35,264 nucleotides of DNA, from assembly GCA_902797695.1 (NCBI GenBank), contig CADBTW010000031.1, forward strand, positions 1 to 35,264, in the 5' to 3' direction. A model generated the notes under the pieces. That model made no database searches. It was given only the letters and a program-made list of their open reading frames with translations, and had not been told where the DNA came from. The DNA is from an uncultured Sutterellaceae bacterium. Its GTDB lineage: Bacteria > Pseudomonadota > Gammaproteobacteria > Burkholderiales > Burkholderiaceae_F. Numbering within the stretch: position 1 is the first letter of the stretch; each line of letters starts with the position of its first letter. The position numbers and the translations under genes are program-made. Positions 25,292 through 33,913 of this stretch are shown here, piece by piece.

Positions 25292-25765
25292 TTAAACGGA
25301 CCCTGCGTAGCCGTTCTGGCGCCAGGCTTCATATACGGCGACGGCCACCGAGTTCGAAAGGTTGAGCGACCGGTTTCCGGGCATCATGGGAATGCGGAGC
25401 CGGTGGGGAGCGTCGAAATACTTTTCGATCAGTTCCGGAGGAAGTCCGCGGCTTTCGCACCCGAATACGAGCCAGTCCCCCGGGCGGAACCGCGCTTCCG
25501 CGAAGCGCCCTTCCGAGTGGGAGGAAAAGGCGTAGAGGGCCGTGCGCGGCGGCGCCTCTTCCTCCAGCAGCGCTTCCCAGCTCTCATGGGTTTTCACAGT
25601 GGCGTACTCCCGGTAGTCGAGTCCGGCCCGCCGCAGCAGCCGGTCCTCGAGCGAGAACCCGAGAGGCTTCACCAGATGGAGCGAGCAGCCGGAATTGGCC
25701 GCGAGCCGGATCACGTTTCCGGTGTTCGGCGGAATTTCAGGGGCAACGAGAACGATGTGGAACAT
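25292..25765 (-). CDS. trmL: tRNA (cytidine(34)-2'-O)-methyltransferase TrmL
   Basis: SPOUT-family SAM-dependent enzyme that methylates the ribose at the wobble position of certain leucine tRNAs. The 157-residue protein equals E. coli TrmL in length. It starts [23 protein letters not shown], has [15 protein letters not shown] and ends with the knot segment [26 protein letters not shown], typical of TrmL/CspR. The ATG at 25765 gives the canonical N-terminus; an in-frame TTG at 25777 is less likely because AGGGAGG would touch it. It lies 26 bp after rpoH. Confidence 0.95.
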   Translation of the reverse strand: MFHIVLVAPEIPPNTGNVIRLAANSGCSLHLVKPLGFSLEDRLLRRAGLDYREYATVKTHESWEALLEEEAPPRTALYAFSSHSEGRFAEARFRPGDWLVFGCESRGLPPELIEKYFDAPHRLRIPMMPGNRSLNLSNSVAVAVYEAWRQNGYAGSV

Positions 25766-25791
25766 GGCGGACAGCAAGCCTCCCTTCCTTT

Positions 25792-26724
25792 TCAGCCGGC
25801 CTTTCCTACAGGAAGTTCCTTCCGCAGCTTCTGTATGGCCTGCTTTTCAAGCTGCCGGACGCGCTCGATGGAAATGCCGAACTCCTTTGCGAGCGTCGCG
25901 AGGCTCACCGCCTTCATTTCGCCCGCCTCGTTCTCATGGAACCAGCGCGCCTCGATGATCCTGCGGCTCCTTGGATCGAGCGAGGCGATAGCTCTCTTCA
26001 GGTCGACCTGCTCCAGTTTCATCCGGTCTTCCTTCTCGAGGATCCGCGACGGTTCGTCATCCCGGTCCGTGAGGAGGTCCCCGACGGTCGTCGCGTTGTC
26101 GTCATCCGAGTCCACCGGCGTGTCAAGCGATGCGTCGGGGCCCGACAGGCGCTTCTCCATTTCGAGGACCTCGCCGGTCTTGACGTTGAGCTTCTCGGCG
26201 ATGCTTTCTGCCTGCTTCGTGGTGAGGGAGCTATCCGTTGGCTTCATCTGCCGGAGATTGAAGAAAAGCTTCCGCTGGGCGTGGGTCGTCGCGAGCTTCA
26301 CCATGTGGCTGTTCCGCACGATGTACTCCTGGATCTCGGACCGGATCCAGTGCACGGCGAACGTCATCAGCCGTACGCCCTTGTCCGGGTCGAAATGCCG
26401 CACGGCCTTCATGAGCCCGATGTTCCCCTCCTGGATCAGGTCGCTGTGGGATAGGCCGTAGCCGAGATAGCCGCGGGCGACCGAAATGACCAGCCTCAGG
26501 TGGGAAATGATCAGCTCCTGGGCCGCCTCGACGTCGTTGTTGTCGCGCATGCGAAGGGCGAGGCGGCGCTCCTCCTCGGCGGAAAGCACCGGGGCGCTGT
26601 TCGCCGCCCGGATGTATGCGTCGAGGCTCCCGAGGCTTCCTGGGGCGAGCGCGGGAAGCTGGGTTTTCCTTTGGTACGGAACGAGGGCTGTCTGAACAGG
26701 CTTTCTGAGCGAATGGGAAGTCAT
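25792..26724 (-). CDS. rpoH: RNA polymerase sigma-32 factor RpoH
   Basis: Heat-shock sigma factor. The 310-residue protein (E. coli 284) has region 2 with [43 protein letters not shown], the RpoH box QRKLFFNLR at 150-158 that separates it from other group 2 sigma factors, and region 4 with [17 protein letters not shown]. The ATG at 26724 is clear. It follows ftsX by 115 bp. In many proteobacteria rpoH follows ftsYEX, as here. I cannot name a promoter in the 115-bp gap. Confidence 0.97.
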   Translation of the reverse strand: MTSHSLRKPVQTALVPYQRKTQLPALAPGSLGSLDAYIRAANSAPVLSAEEERRLALRMRDNNDVEAAQELIISHLRLVISVARGYLGYGLSHSDLIQEGNIGLMKAVRHFDPDKGVRLMTFAVHWIRSEIQEYIVRNSHMVKLATTHAQRKLFFNLRQMKPTDSSLTTKQAESIAEKLNVKTGEVLEMEKRLSGPDASLDTPVDSDDDNATTVGDLLTDRDDEPSRILEKEDRMKLEQVDLKRAIASLDPRSRRIIEARWFHENEAGEMKAVSLATLAKEFGISIERVRQLEKQAIQKLRKELPVGKAG

Positions 26725-26839
26725 AAGCCGAATCCTAGCACCTGAGTGGATATGCCTAGAGGCGGAAGGAGAACGGGAAAGACCGTGCCGGATCCCTTCG
26801 GGGAGCGGGGGATGAAGCTGCCCTCATCCCGTCCGTTTC

Positions 26840-27733
26840 CTAGCCCTCCCCGGGGGAGCTGAGCAGGCTCGTGGCTCCGGAAAGCACGGCGCCGAGAACC
26901 GTTGACGCCGCAATGATCGCGAGCTGGAGCCAGAGCGGCAGCGGCCCGAAGGAGACCGGAAGGTGGTAGAGGCCGAAAGCCGAGGCGAGCGAAGGCCCGA
27001 TCCTCGAAATGGCAGCGTCGGAAATGAGGAGGGCGGCAGCCGACCCGATGAGGAATACGAACCCGCCCCGCCAGGCGTCCGGCCGGCTGATGAAGAAGGG
27101 GGACGCTCCGAGAAGCCGGAGCCGGGATGCTTCCCGAGGAGAGGTCGTCACGGCAAGGTTCGCGCTTCCGATCAGCACCATCAGGATCAGACTGCAGAGG
27201 AGCCCGCCCGCGAGGATTCCGAATTCTGTGAAAGCCCTGCGGATGGTGGAGATGCGGTCGTTCCACGAGCTGTCGTAGGAAACCGAGTCGACGCCGGGCT
27301 GCTCCTCGATGAACTTCACCGCGGCGTCGGATTCGCTTCGCGTGAGCCTCGTGCTCAGTTGCGCGAGGATGATGTTCGGAAGGGGATTGTTCGTGAAGGA
27401 CACGTCACCCTCTCCCGGGCCGCTGATCAGCCGCATCGCCTCGTCCGGCGTTACGACCCGCGCGCTGGTGACGCCCTTGCGGGCGGCGATCTTCTTCTGC
27501 AGGCCCTCCGCCTGCTGGCTGTTGGTGCTGGTCGTGAAGACCGTTATTTCCTGTTCGGCGGACAGCCCCTGCAGCGGCGCGTAGGCAGACGCGGCGAGGC
27601 TGAAGGCGACGAGCAGGAAGCTCATGGCGAGGGCCGTGATCACGATCGAGACGAGGATCTGGCCCTTGTGGCGGAGCGTTCCGTCGAAAAGCTGGATCAG
27701 CGCCCACTGGTGGGCGGGAAAGGGACTAGACAT
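26840..27733 (-). CDS. ftsX: Cell division protein FtsX-like
   Basis: Membrane subunit of the FtsEX complex at the division site, which signals to EnvC-type amidase activators in model bacteria. The 297-residue protein has a first transmembrane segment (about 28-50), a periplasmic loop (about 55-165) and three further transmembrane segments, giving the FtsX pattern. Motif-like SPREASRLRLLGAS occurs between TM2 and TM3. Its ATG at 27733 overlaps the ftsE stop by 8 bp. The primary sequence is divergent, so the assignment rests on topology, length and position between ftsE and rpoH. Confidence 0.85.
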   Translation of the reverse strand: MSSPFPAHQWALIQLFDGTLRHKGQILVSIVITALAMSFLLVAFSLAASAYAPLQGLSAEQEITVFTTSTNSQQAEGLQKKIAARKGVTSARVVTPDEAMRLISGPGEGDVSFTNNPLPNIILAQLSTRLTRSESDAAVKFIEEQPGVDSVSYDSSWNDRISTIRRAFTEFGILAGGLLCSLILMVLIGSANLAVTTSPREASRLRLLGASPFFISRPDAWRGGFVFLIGSAAALLISDAAISRIGPSLASAFGLYHLPVSFGPLPLWLQLAIIAASTVLGAVLSGATSLLSSPGEG

Positions 27734-28385
27734 GATGAAGCTTCTCCATGTCGATCGCGGTCGCGTAGCTCCCCGGAAGCGGGTTGTGGCTTACGGCAAG
27801 CACGGTGCCGCCGCCCCGGGCGTATTCGGAGAGGATGGTGAGAACGGTTTCGGCCCGTTCCTGGTCAAGGTATGCGGTCGGCTCGTCCGCGAGGATCAGG
27901 AACGGCTTGCCGACAAGGGACTGGGCGAGGCAGGCAAGCTGCTTTTCGCCTTCGGAAAGGTCCCGCATCCGGCTGTCGGAAAGCGGTTCGATGCCGCAGA
28001 TGGAAAGGGCCTCGACGGCGAGCGACCGCGCTTCGCCGAGGGAGTGCCCGCTAAGGATCGCGGGAGTCGCAATGGCGTCGATGAGAACGCCCCGCTGGGG
28101 GAGAACGCTTCGGCTGAAGAGCCCGATCTGCCTCCGGAAGCGTCGCCGCGCTCCTTCGGAAAGTCCTGCGAGATCCTGCCCGGCTACGGTTACGGTTCCG
28201 GATGCAGGCACCGTGATCCCGCAAACGACCCTGAGAACAGTGGTCTTCCCGCAGCCCGTCGGCCCGTAAAGGCCGATGAACTGTCCTTGGAACGCCGTTA
28301 GGGTGAAGCGGGAAAGAACCGGGAACTGGCCTTCTGAAGTGGTGACCTGGCTCAGTTCGACCACGGCCGAATTGGAGTTTTCCAT
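27726..28385 (-). CDS. ftsE: FtsE-like ABC ATPase, non-canonical Q-loop
   Basis: Cytoplasmic ATPase of FtsEX. The 219-residue protein has Walker A GPTGCGKTT (41-49), Walker B FLILADEPTAYLD and an H-loop AVSHN. The signature reads LSEGEKQ instead of the usual LSGGEQQ. Where FtsE has an IGxxFQ Q-loop this protein has RRQIGLFSRSV, with no Gln. Length is close to E. coli FtsE (222). The start ATG at 28385 is 12 bp after ppx. The location directly upstream of ftsX with overlap supports the assignment. Changed motifs may mean weak or regulated ATP turnover; this is inference. Confidence 0.85.
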   Translation of the reverse strand: MENSNSAVVELSQVTTSEGQFPVLSRFTLTAFQGQFIGLYGPTGCGKTTVLRVVCGITVPASGTVTVAGQDLAGLSEGARRRFRRQIGLFSRSVLPQRGVLIDAIATPAILSGHSLGEARSLAVEALSICGIEPLSDSRMRDLSEGEKQLACLAQSLVGKPFLILADEPTAYLDQERAETVLTILSEYARGGGTVLAVSHNPLPGSYATAIDMEKLHHV

Positions 28386-28397
28386 TGGTAACGCCTG

Positions 28398-29306
28398 TCA
28401 GAGTCCTGACATTTCAAAAAAAAGACCGGTCCGAAGCGAACCCGACGCGAGCCGGAGCTCTTCGATCCCGAGGCTCTGGAAGAGCGCCACGAGCACGGCG
28501 AGCCCCCCGGCAATGATTTCCCTCCGGTCCGGCCTCAGCCCCGCGAGCCGAAGCCGGTCGGTGTGCCCGGCTCGGACAAACGCGTCCAGCGCCGAGCAGA
28601 GGATGCCCTTCGTGATCGGGCCGGATCCCCAGCCTTCGGCGGACGCGACGCTGTGGATCGCGCTGATCGTGCCGGCAGAGCCATAGGCGGCAGTCCACTT
28701 TTCGGAGCTGAACATGGCTCCGGACTTGAGGAACAGGGCCGACGCGTGCTTCACTGCGGCGTCGAACGCTTCCCGGGAGAGCGTGCCTTCCCTGAAGAAC
28801 CGGAGAGTCGTGTTGACGCATCCCACAGGAAAGGAGGCGGCGGAGGCGATCCGGCCGGGGAGTCCGACAGAGAGCTCCGTGGAGGCGCCCCCCACGTCTA
28901 TCACGAGTATCGGCCCATCCGGCCGGGGACTGAGGCTCTTCGCGCACCCCTCGAACGAAAGCCGGGCCTCCTCTTCGCCGGAAATGATCCGGATCGGGAC
29001 CCCGAGGACGGGTTCTGCCATCCGGAGGAATTCAGGGGCGTTCGCGGCGGCGCGGAGCGCTTGGGTACCGACCGCGCGGACGGATTCCGGTTTCATCTCG
29101 GCGAGGACGCGGGCGAAGAGCCTGAGGGAGCCGAGCGCCTTCTCCTGGATTTCCTGGGTAAGGCACCCGTCGGGGCCGAGTCCTGCGGCGAGCCTCACGG
29201 TTTCCTTCACGTAGCGCTCGGAAACGAAGCGCTTTCCCTCGAACCGTCCGGCTTCAAGCCTGAAGCTGTTCGACCCGAGGTCGATCACGGCGAGCTTTTC
29301 CGACAT
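28398..29306 (-). CDS. ppx: Short Ppx/GppA phosphatase-like protein
   Basis: Member of the Ppx/GppA family, which degrades inorganic polyphosphate or converts pppGpp to ppGpp. The 302-residue protein has the ASKHA phosphate-binding motifs: VIDLGSNSFRLE near the start (residues 7-18), the acidic ISGEEEARLSFEG, VIDVGGASTELSVG and YGSAGTISA. Full-length Ppx and GppA are about 500 residues; this is only the N-terminal two-domain core, without the HD-like C-terminal region. Single-core homologues exist in other bacteria. It sits between ftsY (18 bp before) and ftsE (12 bp after), in an otherwise ftsYEX-type order. Substrate cannot be chosen from sequence. Confidence 0.9.
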   Translation of the reverse strand: MSEKLAVIDLGSNSFRLEAGRFEGKRFVSERYVKETVRLAAGLGPDGCLTQEIQEKALGSLRLFARVLAEMKPESVRAVGTQALRAAANAPEFLRMAEPVLGVPIRIISGEEEARLSFEGCAKSLSPRPDGPILVIDVGGASTELSVGLPGRIASAASFPVGCVNTTLRFFREGTLSREAFDAAVKHASALFLKSGAMFSSEKWTAAYGSAGTISAIHSVASAEGWGSGPITKGILCSALDAFVRAGHTDRLRLAGLRPDRREIIAGGLAVLVALFQSLGIEELRLASGSLRTGLFFEMSGL

Positions 29307-29324
29307 GGAGTATCCCCTTCCGGC

Positions 29325-30494
29325 TTATTCGTCAGTCCCGACGAGGGCCCGGGCGAATTCTTCCGCGCAGAAGGGCTGGAGATCGTCGATCTTTTCGCCG
29401 ACCCCGATGAAGTAGATCGGCAGCGGCGAGGCGGAGCGCTCCTGCGCGAGCGCGAGGAGAACCCCTCCCTTGGCTGTCCCGTCGAGCTTCGTCACGATGA
29501 GGCCGGTGAGTCCGACCACCTGGTCGAACTGACGGACCTGTGCGAGGGCGTTCTGTCCGTTCGTGCCGTCAAGGACAAGGATGATCTCGTGGGGAGCGCC
29601 GGGAAGCGCCTTCTGCTCGGAGCGCTTGATGCGGGATAGCTCCTCCATGAGGTTCGCCTGCGTCGGAAGGCGTCCCGCGGTGTCGGCGAGGACGATGTCG
29701 ATTCCCTTCGCGCGGGCTGATGTCACGGCGTCGAAGATGACCGCCGCCGGATCGGCACCCTGCTGCGAGACGACATGGACCTGGTTGCGGCTTCCCCACA
29801 CTTCGAGCTGCTCGCGGGCTGCGGCGCGGAAGGTGTCGCCTGCTGCGAGAAGCACGGATTTTCCCTGCCCTGCCAGCCACTTGGATATCTTCCCGATGGA
29901 CGTGGTCTTCCCTGCGCCATTCACGCCCGCCATCATGATGACGAAGGGCTTCGCGCGATTGACGTCGAGGGGGCGTTCGGAGGGGCTGAGAAGCCGGGTG
30001 ATGATCGCGACGAGTTCCTCGCGGACCTCGTGCTCCGTCTTCAGTCCCTTCAGCTTGATGGCGTCGCGCAGTTCCCCGATGATCTTCTCGGAAGCGGGGA
30101 GCCCGGCGTCGGACGTGATCAGCGCGTCCTCCAGGTTTTCGAGGAAATCCTCGTCAATCACGCCGCCGGAGAACAGCCCGTAGAGATTGACACGTGTTTT
30201 CTCAAGGCCTCGGCGGAGCTTTCCGAACCACCCCGTTTGGGAAGGCTCAGGTTTGGGGGTGGCGGGCTCGGGCTTTGGCGCGGGTTCTGAAACGGGCCCG
30301 GGTTCGGGAGCCGGCCGCGGCTGCCCCTGCTCCTCCCCGGCCTCGGGGGCGACGGCTGCGGGTTCTTCCGGCTCGGCGGCTTCGTTCTTTAGAAAATGCC
30401 TTGAAAACCAGGAGCTTCCGGTTTTTTCTCCGGCACTTTCCTCCTTGGTTTCGGACTCGGTGTTCTTATTTTTCCTTCCAAAGAAAAAAGCCAT
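29325..30494 (-). CDS. ftsY: SRP receptor FtsY
   Basis: Signal recognition particle receptor GTPase for cotranslational membrane targeting. The 389-residue protein has an acidic Pro/Glu N-terminal A domain (about 12-90), an N domain, and a G domain with GVNGAGKTTSIGKI (P-loop), ADTAGRLPTQANLM, LDGTNGQNA and TKLDGTAKGG. The ATG at 30494 lies only 9 bp from the divergent rsmD start, without a clear ribosome binding site for either. First gene of the ftsY-ppx-ftsE-ftsX-rpoH-trmL group. The rsmD-ftsY divergent arrangement is common in proteobacteria. Confidence 0.97.
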   Translation of the reverse strand: MAFFFGRKNKNTESETKEESAGEKTGSSWFSRHFLKNEAAEPEEPAAVAPEAGEEQGQPRPAPEPGPVSEPAPKPEPATPKPEPSQTGWFGKLRRGLEKTRVNLYGLFSGGVIDEDFLENLEDALITSDAGLPASEKIIGELRDAIKLKGLKTEHEVREELVAIITRLLSPSERPLDVNRAKPFVIMMAGVNGAGKTTSIGKISKWLAGQGKSVLLAAGDTFRAAAREQLEVWGSRNQVHVVSQQGADPAAVIFDAVTSARAKGIDIVLADTAGRLPTQANLMEELSRIKRSEQKALPGAPHEIILVLDGTNGQNALAQVRQFDQVVGLTGLIVTKLDGTAKGGVLLALAQERSASPLPIYFIGVGEKIDDLQPFCAEEFARALVGTDE

Positions 30495-30503
30495 AATACG
30501 GAC

Positions 30504-31142
30504 ATGAAAAAGAGAAAAAATTCCAACCCTGCAAGTTTAGCAACCTGCGGCCGGAAATCGGGAATTGTCCGCATTTCTTCCGGACGGTGGAAGAGGACGC
30601 CGCTTCCCGTCATCGACCTCGACGGGCTCAGGCCGACGGGAAACCGGGTCAGGGAAACCGTCTTCGACTGGCTGAATTTCCTTCTTTCGGGATTCGAGGG
30701 GCGTTCGTCCCTCGACATGTTCGCGGGAAGCGGCGCTCTTGGGCTGGAATTCGCAAGCCGGGGCGGTCACGCTCTCCTCATAGAGAAGAACCCGGGGAAC
30801 GCGAGGAGCCTTCGCCAGGTGGTCGGGAAGCTTCGGGGGGAGGAATCCGTCTCGGTCCGCTGCGGCGACGCGCTCTCGCTGCTTGGGGGGGAATCCGGGC
30901 GCTTTGACGTGATATTCATTGATCCCCCCTTTGCTTCCGGCCTTTTCGGCGAAGCTCTCAGCCTCGCGTCGCGGCTGCTGCTTCCGGAGGGAATCGTCTA
31001 CCTTGAGAATCCCGTGGAGGAAGAAGTGGAGGTTCCCGCTTCCTTCACCGTAATCCGGTCCGGGAAGGCCGGCGCGGTTCGGTTCCGGCTCCTCGCGAGG
31101 GTAGGCTCGGCGCTCTCCGGCGCCCGCAAGGAGGAGCCATGA
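30504..31142 (+). CDS. rsmD: 16S rRNA m2G966 methyltransferase RsmD
   Basis: SAM-dependent methyltransferase of the small-subunit rRNA. The 212-residue protein has the RsmD signatures VRISSGRWKRTPLPV, LRPTGNRVRETVFDWL, DMFAGSGALGLEFASRG (SAM binding) and FIDPPFASGLF (catalytic DPPF). The ATG at 30504 gives a basic N-terminal extension (KKRKNSN) before the conserved core. It is separated by 9 bp from the divergent ftsY start, so its promoter must lie inside the ftsY coding region. Its stop overlaps the coaD start by 4 bases. Confidence 0.94.
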   Translation: MKKRKNSNPASLATCGRKSGIVRISSGRWKRTPLPVIDLDGLRPTGNRVRETVFDWLNFLLSGFEGRSSLDMFAGSGALGLEFASRGGHALLIEKNPGNARSLRQVVGKLRGEESVSVRCGDALSLLGGESGRFDVIFIDPPFASGLFGEALSLASRLLLPEGIVYLENPVEEEVEVPASFTVIRSGKAGAVRFRLLARVGSALSGARKEEP

Positions 31143-31624
31143 CGGAGGTGAAGGCGGTCTACGCCGGGACGTTCGACCCGGTGACGCTCGGCCATCTCGA
31201 CCTCATCGGCAGGGCGGCGAGGCTTTTCTCCCTCACCGTTGCGGTCGCGGAATCCACCGGCAAGAAAACGCTCTTCACTACGGAAGAGCGGGTCGCCCTC
31301 ATGCGGGAGGCCGTCGCGGGGATTCCGGGGGTGAGGGTCATTTCCTTCAGCGGCCTGCTCGCGGACCTCGCGAGGCGGGAGGGGTTCCGGGCCCTTGTCC
31401 GCGGCATTCGGGGGGAAGGCGACTTTTCGTACGAGTTCCAGATGGCGGGGGTGAATTCGATGCTCCTTCCGCAGGCGGACACCGTGTTCCTGCAGACCGC
31501 GTCGGCGTACCAGTTCGTCTCTTCCTCGTACGCGAAGGAAGTGGCGTCTCTCGGGGGAAGCCTCGAAGGGTTCGTCACGCCGGAAGTGGCACGGGCGATG
31601 CGGGAAAAGCTCAGGAGAGGCTGA
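31139..31624 (+). CDS. coaD: Phosphopantetheine adenylyltransferase
   Basis: Makes dephospho-CoA from 4'-phosphopantetheine and ATP, the penultimate step of CoA synthesis. The 161-residue protein has the T/HxGH nucleotidyltransferase motif as TLGH at 16-19 (AGTFDPVTLGHLDLI), the central RGIRGEGDFSYEFQMAGVN and the ISSS-type FVSSSYAKEVASLGG. Length matches the family (159-165). The ATG at 31139 overlaps the rsmD stop (ATGA) with AAGGAGGAG just upstream, so the two are translationally coupled. It faces the AsmA-like gene with only 9 bp between stops. Confidence 0.97.
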   Translation: MTEVKAVYAGTFDPVTLGHLDLIGRAARLFSLTVAVAESTGKKTLFTTEERVALMREAVAGIPGVRVISFSGLLADLARREGFRALVRGIRGEGDFSYEFQMAGVNSMLLPQADTVFLQTASAYQFVSSSYAKEVASLGGSLEGFVTPEVARAMREKLRRG

Positions 31625-31633
31625 GGACGGCCT

Positions 31634-33730
31634 TCAGAGCCTGGATCGTACCCAGTCGATCGCCCGGCTGAAGAATCCCGAAGGCGAAGGGGAGCTTTTC
31701 CCGGTTTCAGCCGCGGTCCCCGGCGTGGAAGCTTCCTGGTTCTGCCGGGCCGGAGGTTCGGCAGGCTGTTTTGCAGCTTCTTCCTGCGGCGCCTGGGATT
31801 CGCTTTCTTCCCTCAGGGAGAAGTCGATCGGATCCGTAAGGCTCCAGGACGGGTGGATGAGCGACCCGTCAAGCGTGGCGCCAGATTCCTGCTTCCGGGG
31901 GCCTTCGACCTTCGCTTCTCCCGCGAGGGCAAGCGTCCTTAGGTCGATTTCCGCATGCCCCCGCGCCGAAAAGTCCTTTCCCGAAATCCTGAAGGCGTCC
32001 GCAGAGGCGATCCCGCCGCGGAAGTTCAATTTGCCCGAAAGTTCGGAGAAGGCGAGCGGCTTTTCGCCTAGCCCTGGCATCACCCCCTGCTCCAGGACGA
32101 TGTCTGCAGACCCTGCGAGGCTTTCCTCTTCCGTGCCCTTCGCGGCGCTGCTGCCTGAGGCGTCAAGGGTGAAGCTGAGCAGGCCCTTCAGCCCTTCCCC
32201 CTGCTTTCCCGCAAGTGGCACAGGGAGTTTCCTGCCTTTCGCGTCAGCCTTCCAGGTTCTGTCAGGCCTGAACGACGCCTGCCACTCCAGGCTGCCGGAA
32301 CCGATTCCGGCCGAGGCCTTCCTAATGGAAAGCTCCCTGCCGGTGAGGGAAATGTCCGCCGAGAACCCTGTTGCGCGGACCGGTCCGAGGAGGATCTCCT
32401 CGGACCGCAGGCCAGCGTCGATGGAAGCGTTCCCCGCGAACTGCATCAGGGGAGCCGCGAGGTCGGAAGCGGCGGTTTTCCAGCCTTCCAGGCTGACTTC
32501 GGCGGGAAGCGCGTCGTCCTTCCGGCCGAAGTTCAGGCTTTTGGCAAAAAGACTTGCCTTGAAGGAGGGAGCCTCCGGCCGCGCCGTGCCGCTTGCCGAG
32601 ATCTGGAGCGGGGAATCGTTCACGGTTCCCTCGGCCTTCATTTCGAAGGACCAGTCGGCAATACTCCCCGACGCGGAGCCGGTGACGGTTGAATCGACGG
32701 AGGGCGCACTGTCGGAAGCAAGGGTGTAGGTGCTTTCGAGGTGCCCGAGCTTCCATGTCCCTTGCGCCGTGTCGTAGGAGAAGGGGGAGGAAGCCGAGGC
32801 GGACTGCGTGCCGTCCTTCAGCACCTTCACGACCCGAAGCTCGGAAAGAGTGCCGGAGAGAACGCCGTTCCGGGTGGAGAGTCCTTCGAGCTTCGCAGAA
32901 AGCGATCCGGGGCTCGCGCCTTTCATGGAAATCTCGGCGGATGCGGATTTGCCGGAGACGGATCCCTGGACGTACTGGAAGGCGTCGGCGCCCGCCTTTG
33001 CCGCAAACGGGGCGTCTCCCACGGTTCCGAACGCCCGGGCCGAGAAGGCCGGGAGCCCGAAGATCCTTCCTTTCAGGTCAAGGTCGAGGTCACCGCCGCC
33101 CGCCACTGACGCTTCAAGCTTGTCCGATGGGGAACGTACCGTGGCCTCGAAGGAGATTCCGGAGGTCATCCGGGGTGCGATCTCGCCTGTGTCGAGCCGG
33201 GCGACGGAAACCCGGACGGGTTCCGGGCGAACGCCTTCAAGCGTGAAGCTCGCGTCCTTTAGCGCGAGGCGTCGGACGATCACAGGTCGAATCCAGCGGT
33301 TCGAGTCCTGGAGAAGGGGGGAATTTTCCATCCGTTCCAGTTCGGATTTGGTCGGCATGTGCACTGCGGCCGACAGCCCTTCGAGGGATAGCGATGAAAC
33401 ATGGAGCTGCCCGACAAGAAGGCCCCAGGGGGAAATGAGCACGGTGCCGCCCGAGAACTGCCCGAGCAGGCTCCCGTCATCCTCACTGAGGAAGGTGCCC
33501 GAGGGAAGCGTGAGTTCTATCTTCGGAAGATGGCGGATTGTGACAGGGCCGGAAAGGCGGACGGTCATTCCGAGGTTCCGCCTTGAAAAGTCGAGCAGCC
33601 TGCCCTCGGCCCATTCCGGACTGACGAGGATGTAGAGCGCCGAAATGGCGGCAAAGGACACGGCGGCTGAGCAGACGATGAGCCACTTGGAAATTCCGGC
33701 CAGCTTGGAAAAGGCAGATTTCTTGTCCAT
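31634..33730 (-). CDS. AsmA-like envelope protein
   Basis: Large protein of 698 residues with one N-terminal transmembrane segment (about 15-38) and a long beta-rich periplasmic part, the AsmA/TamB-like pattern (repeating beta strands, LSG, GSLSAKLEG, GSGSLEW). The N-terminal region LGMTVRLSGPVTIRHLPKIEL matches the AsmA N-terminal domain, and ADAFRISGKDFSARGHAEIDL matches its C-terminal domain. AsmA family proteins are linked to phospholipid transport and outer-membrane assembly. The C-terminus (after about 640) is Pro/Glu/Ala-rich and probably disordered. I chose the ATG at 33730; an in-frame GTG at 33742 is possible. Neither has a clear ribosome binding site. Confidence 0.85.
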   Translation of the reverse strand: MDKKSAFSKLAGISKWLIVCSAAVSFAAISALYILVSPEWAEGRLLDFSRRNLGMTVRLSGPVTIRHLPKIELTLPSGTFLSEDDGSLLGQFSGGTVLISPWGLLVGQLHVSSLSLEGLSAAVHMPTKSELERMENSPLLQDSNRWIRPVIVRRLALKDASFTLEGVRPEPVRVSVARLDTGEIAPRMTSGISFEATVRSPSDKLEASVAGGGDLDLDLKGRIFGLPAFSARAFGTVGDAPFAAKAGADAFQYVQGSVSGKSASAEISMKGASPGSLSAKLEGLSTRNGVLSGTLSELRVVKVLKDGTQSASASSPFSYDTAQGTWKLGHLESTYTLASDSAPSVDSTVTGSASGSIADWSFEMKAEGTVNDSPLQISASGTARPEAPSFKASLFAKSLNFGRKDDALPAEVSLEGWKTAASDLAAPLMQFAGNASIDAGLRSEEILLGPVRATGFSADISLTGRELSIRKASAGIGSGSLEWQASFRPDRTWKADAKGRKLPVPLAGKQGEGLKGLLSFTLDASGSSAAKGTEEESLAGSADIVLEQGVMPGLGEKPLAFSELSGKLNFRGGIASADAFRISGKDFSARGHAEIDLRTLALAGEAKVEGPRKQESGATLDGSLIHPSWSLTDPIDFSLREESESQAPQEEAAKQPAEPPARQNQEASTPGTAAETGKSSPSPSGFFSRAIDWVRSRL

Positions 33731-33829
33731 GGCGCGCTGCACAAGGGGGGAAGTTCTTCGGGAACGCTCCCGGCAAGTATAGCCTCGGGGGTGGATCGCT
33801 TTTGAAGTGCAGGGGATTTCCCGGGCGGC

Positions 33830-33872
33830 AAAAGATATCCCCCGCCAGGTGCTTCGCGCCTGTGCGGGGGAT
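33830..33872 (-). terminator. Intrinsic terminator after the flavoprotein gene
   Basis: ATCCCCCGC (33837-33845) pairs with GCGGGGGAT (33864-33872), with an inner CAGG/CCTG stem and a TTC loop. On the minus strand it is followed by CTTTT. It lies 42 bases after the stop of the flavoprotein gene. Confidence 0.8.
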
Positions 33873-33913
33873 GGGATTCGCGTTGCGAAGGGGACGCGCC
33901 GCGACAGGCGCTC

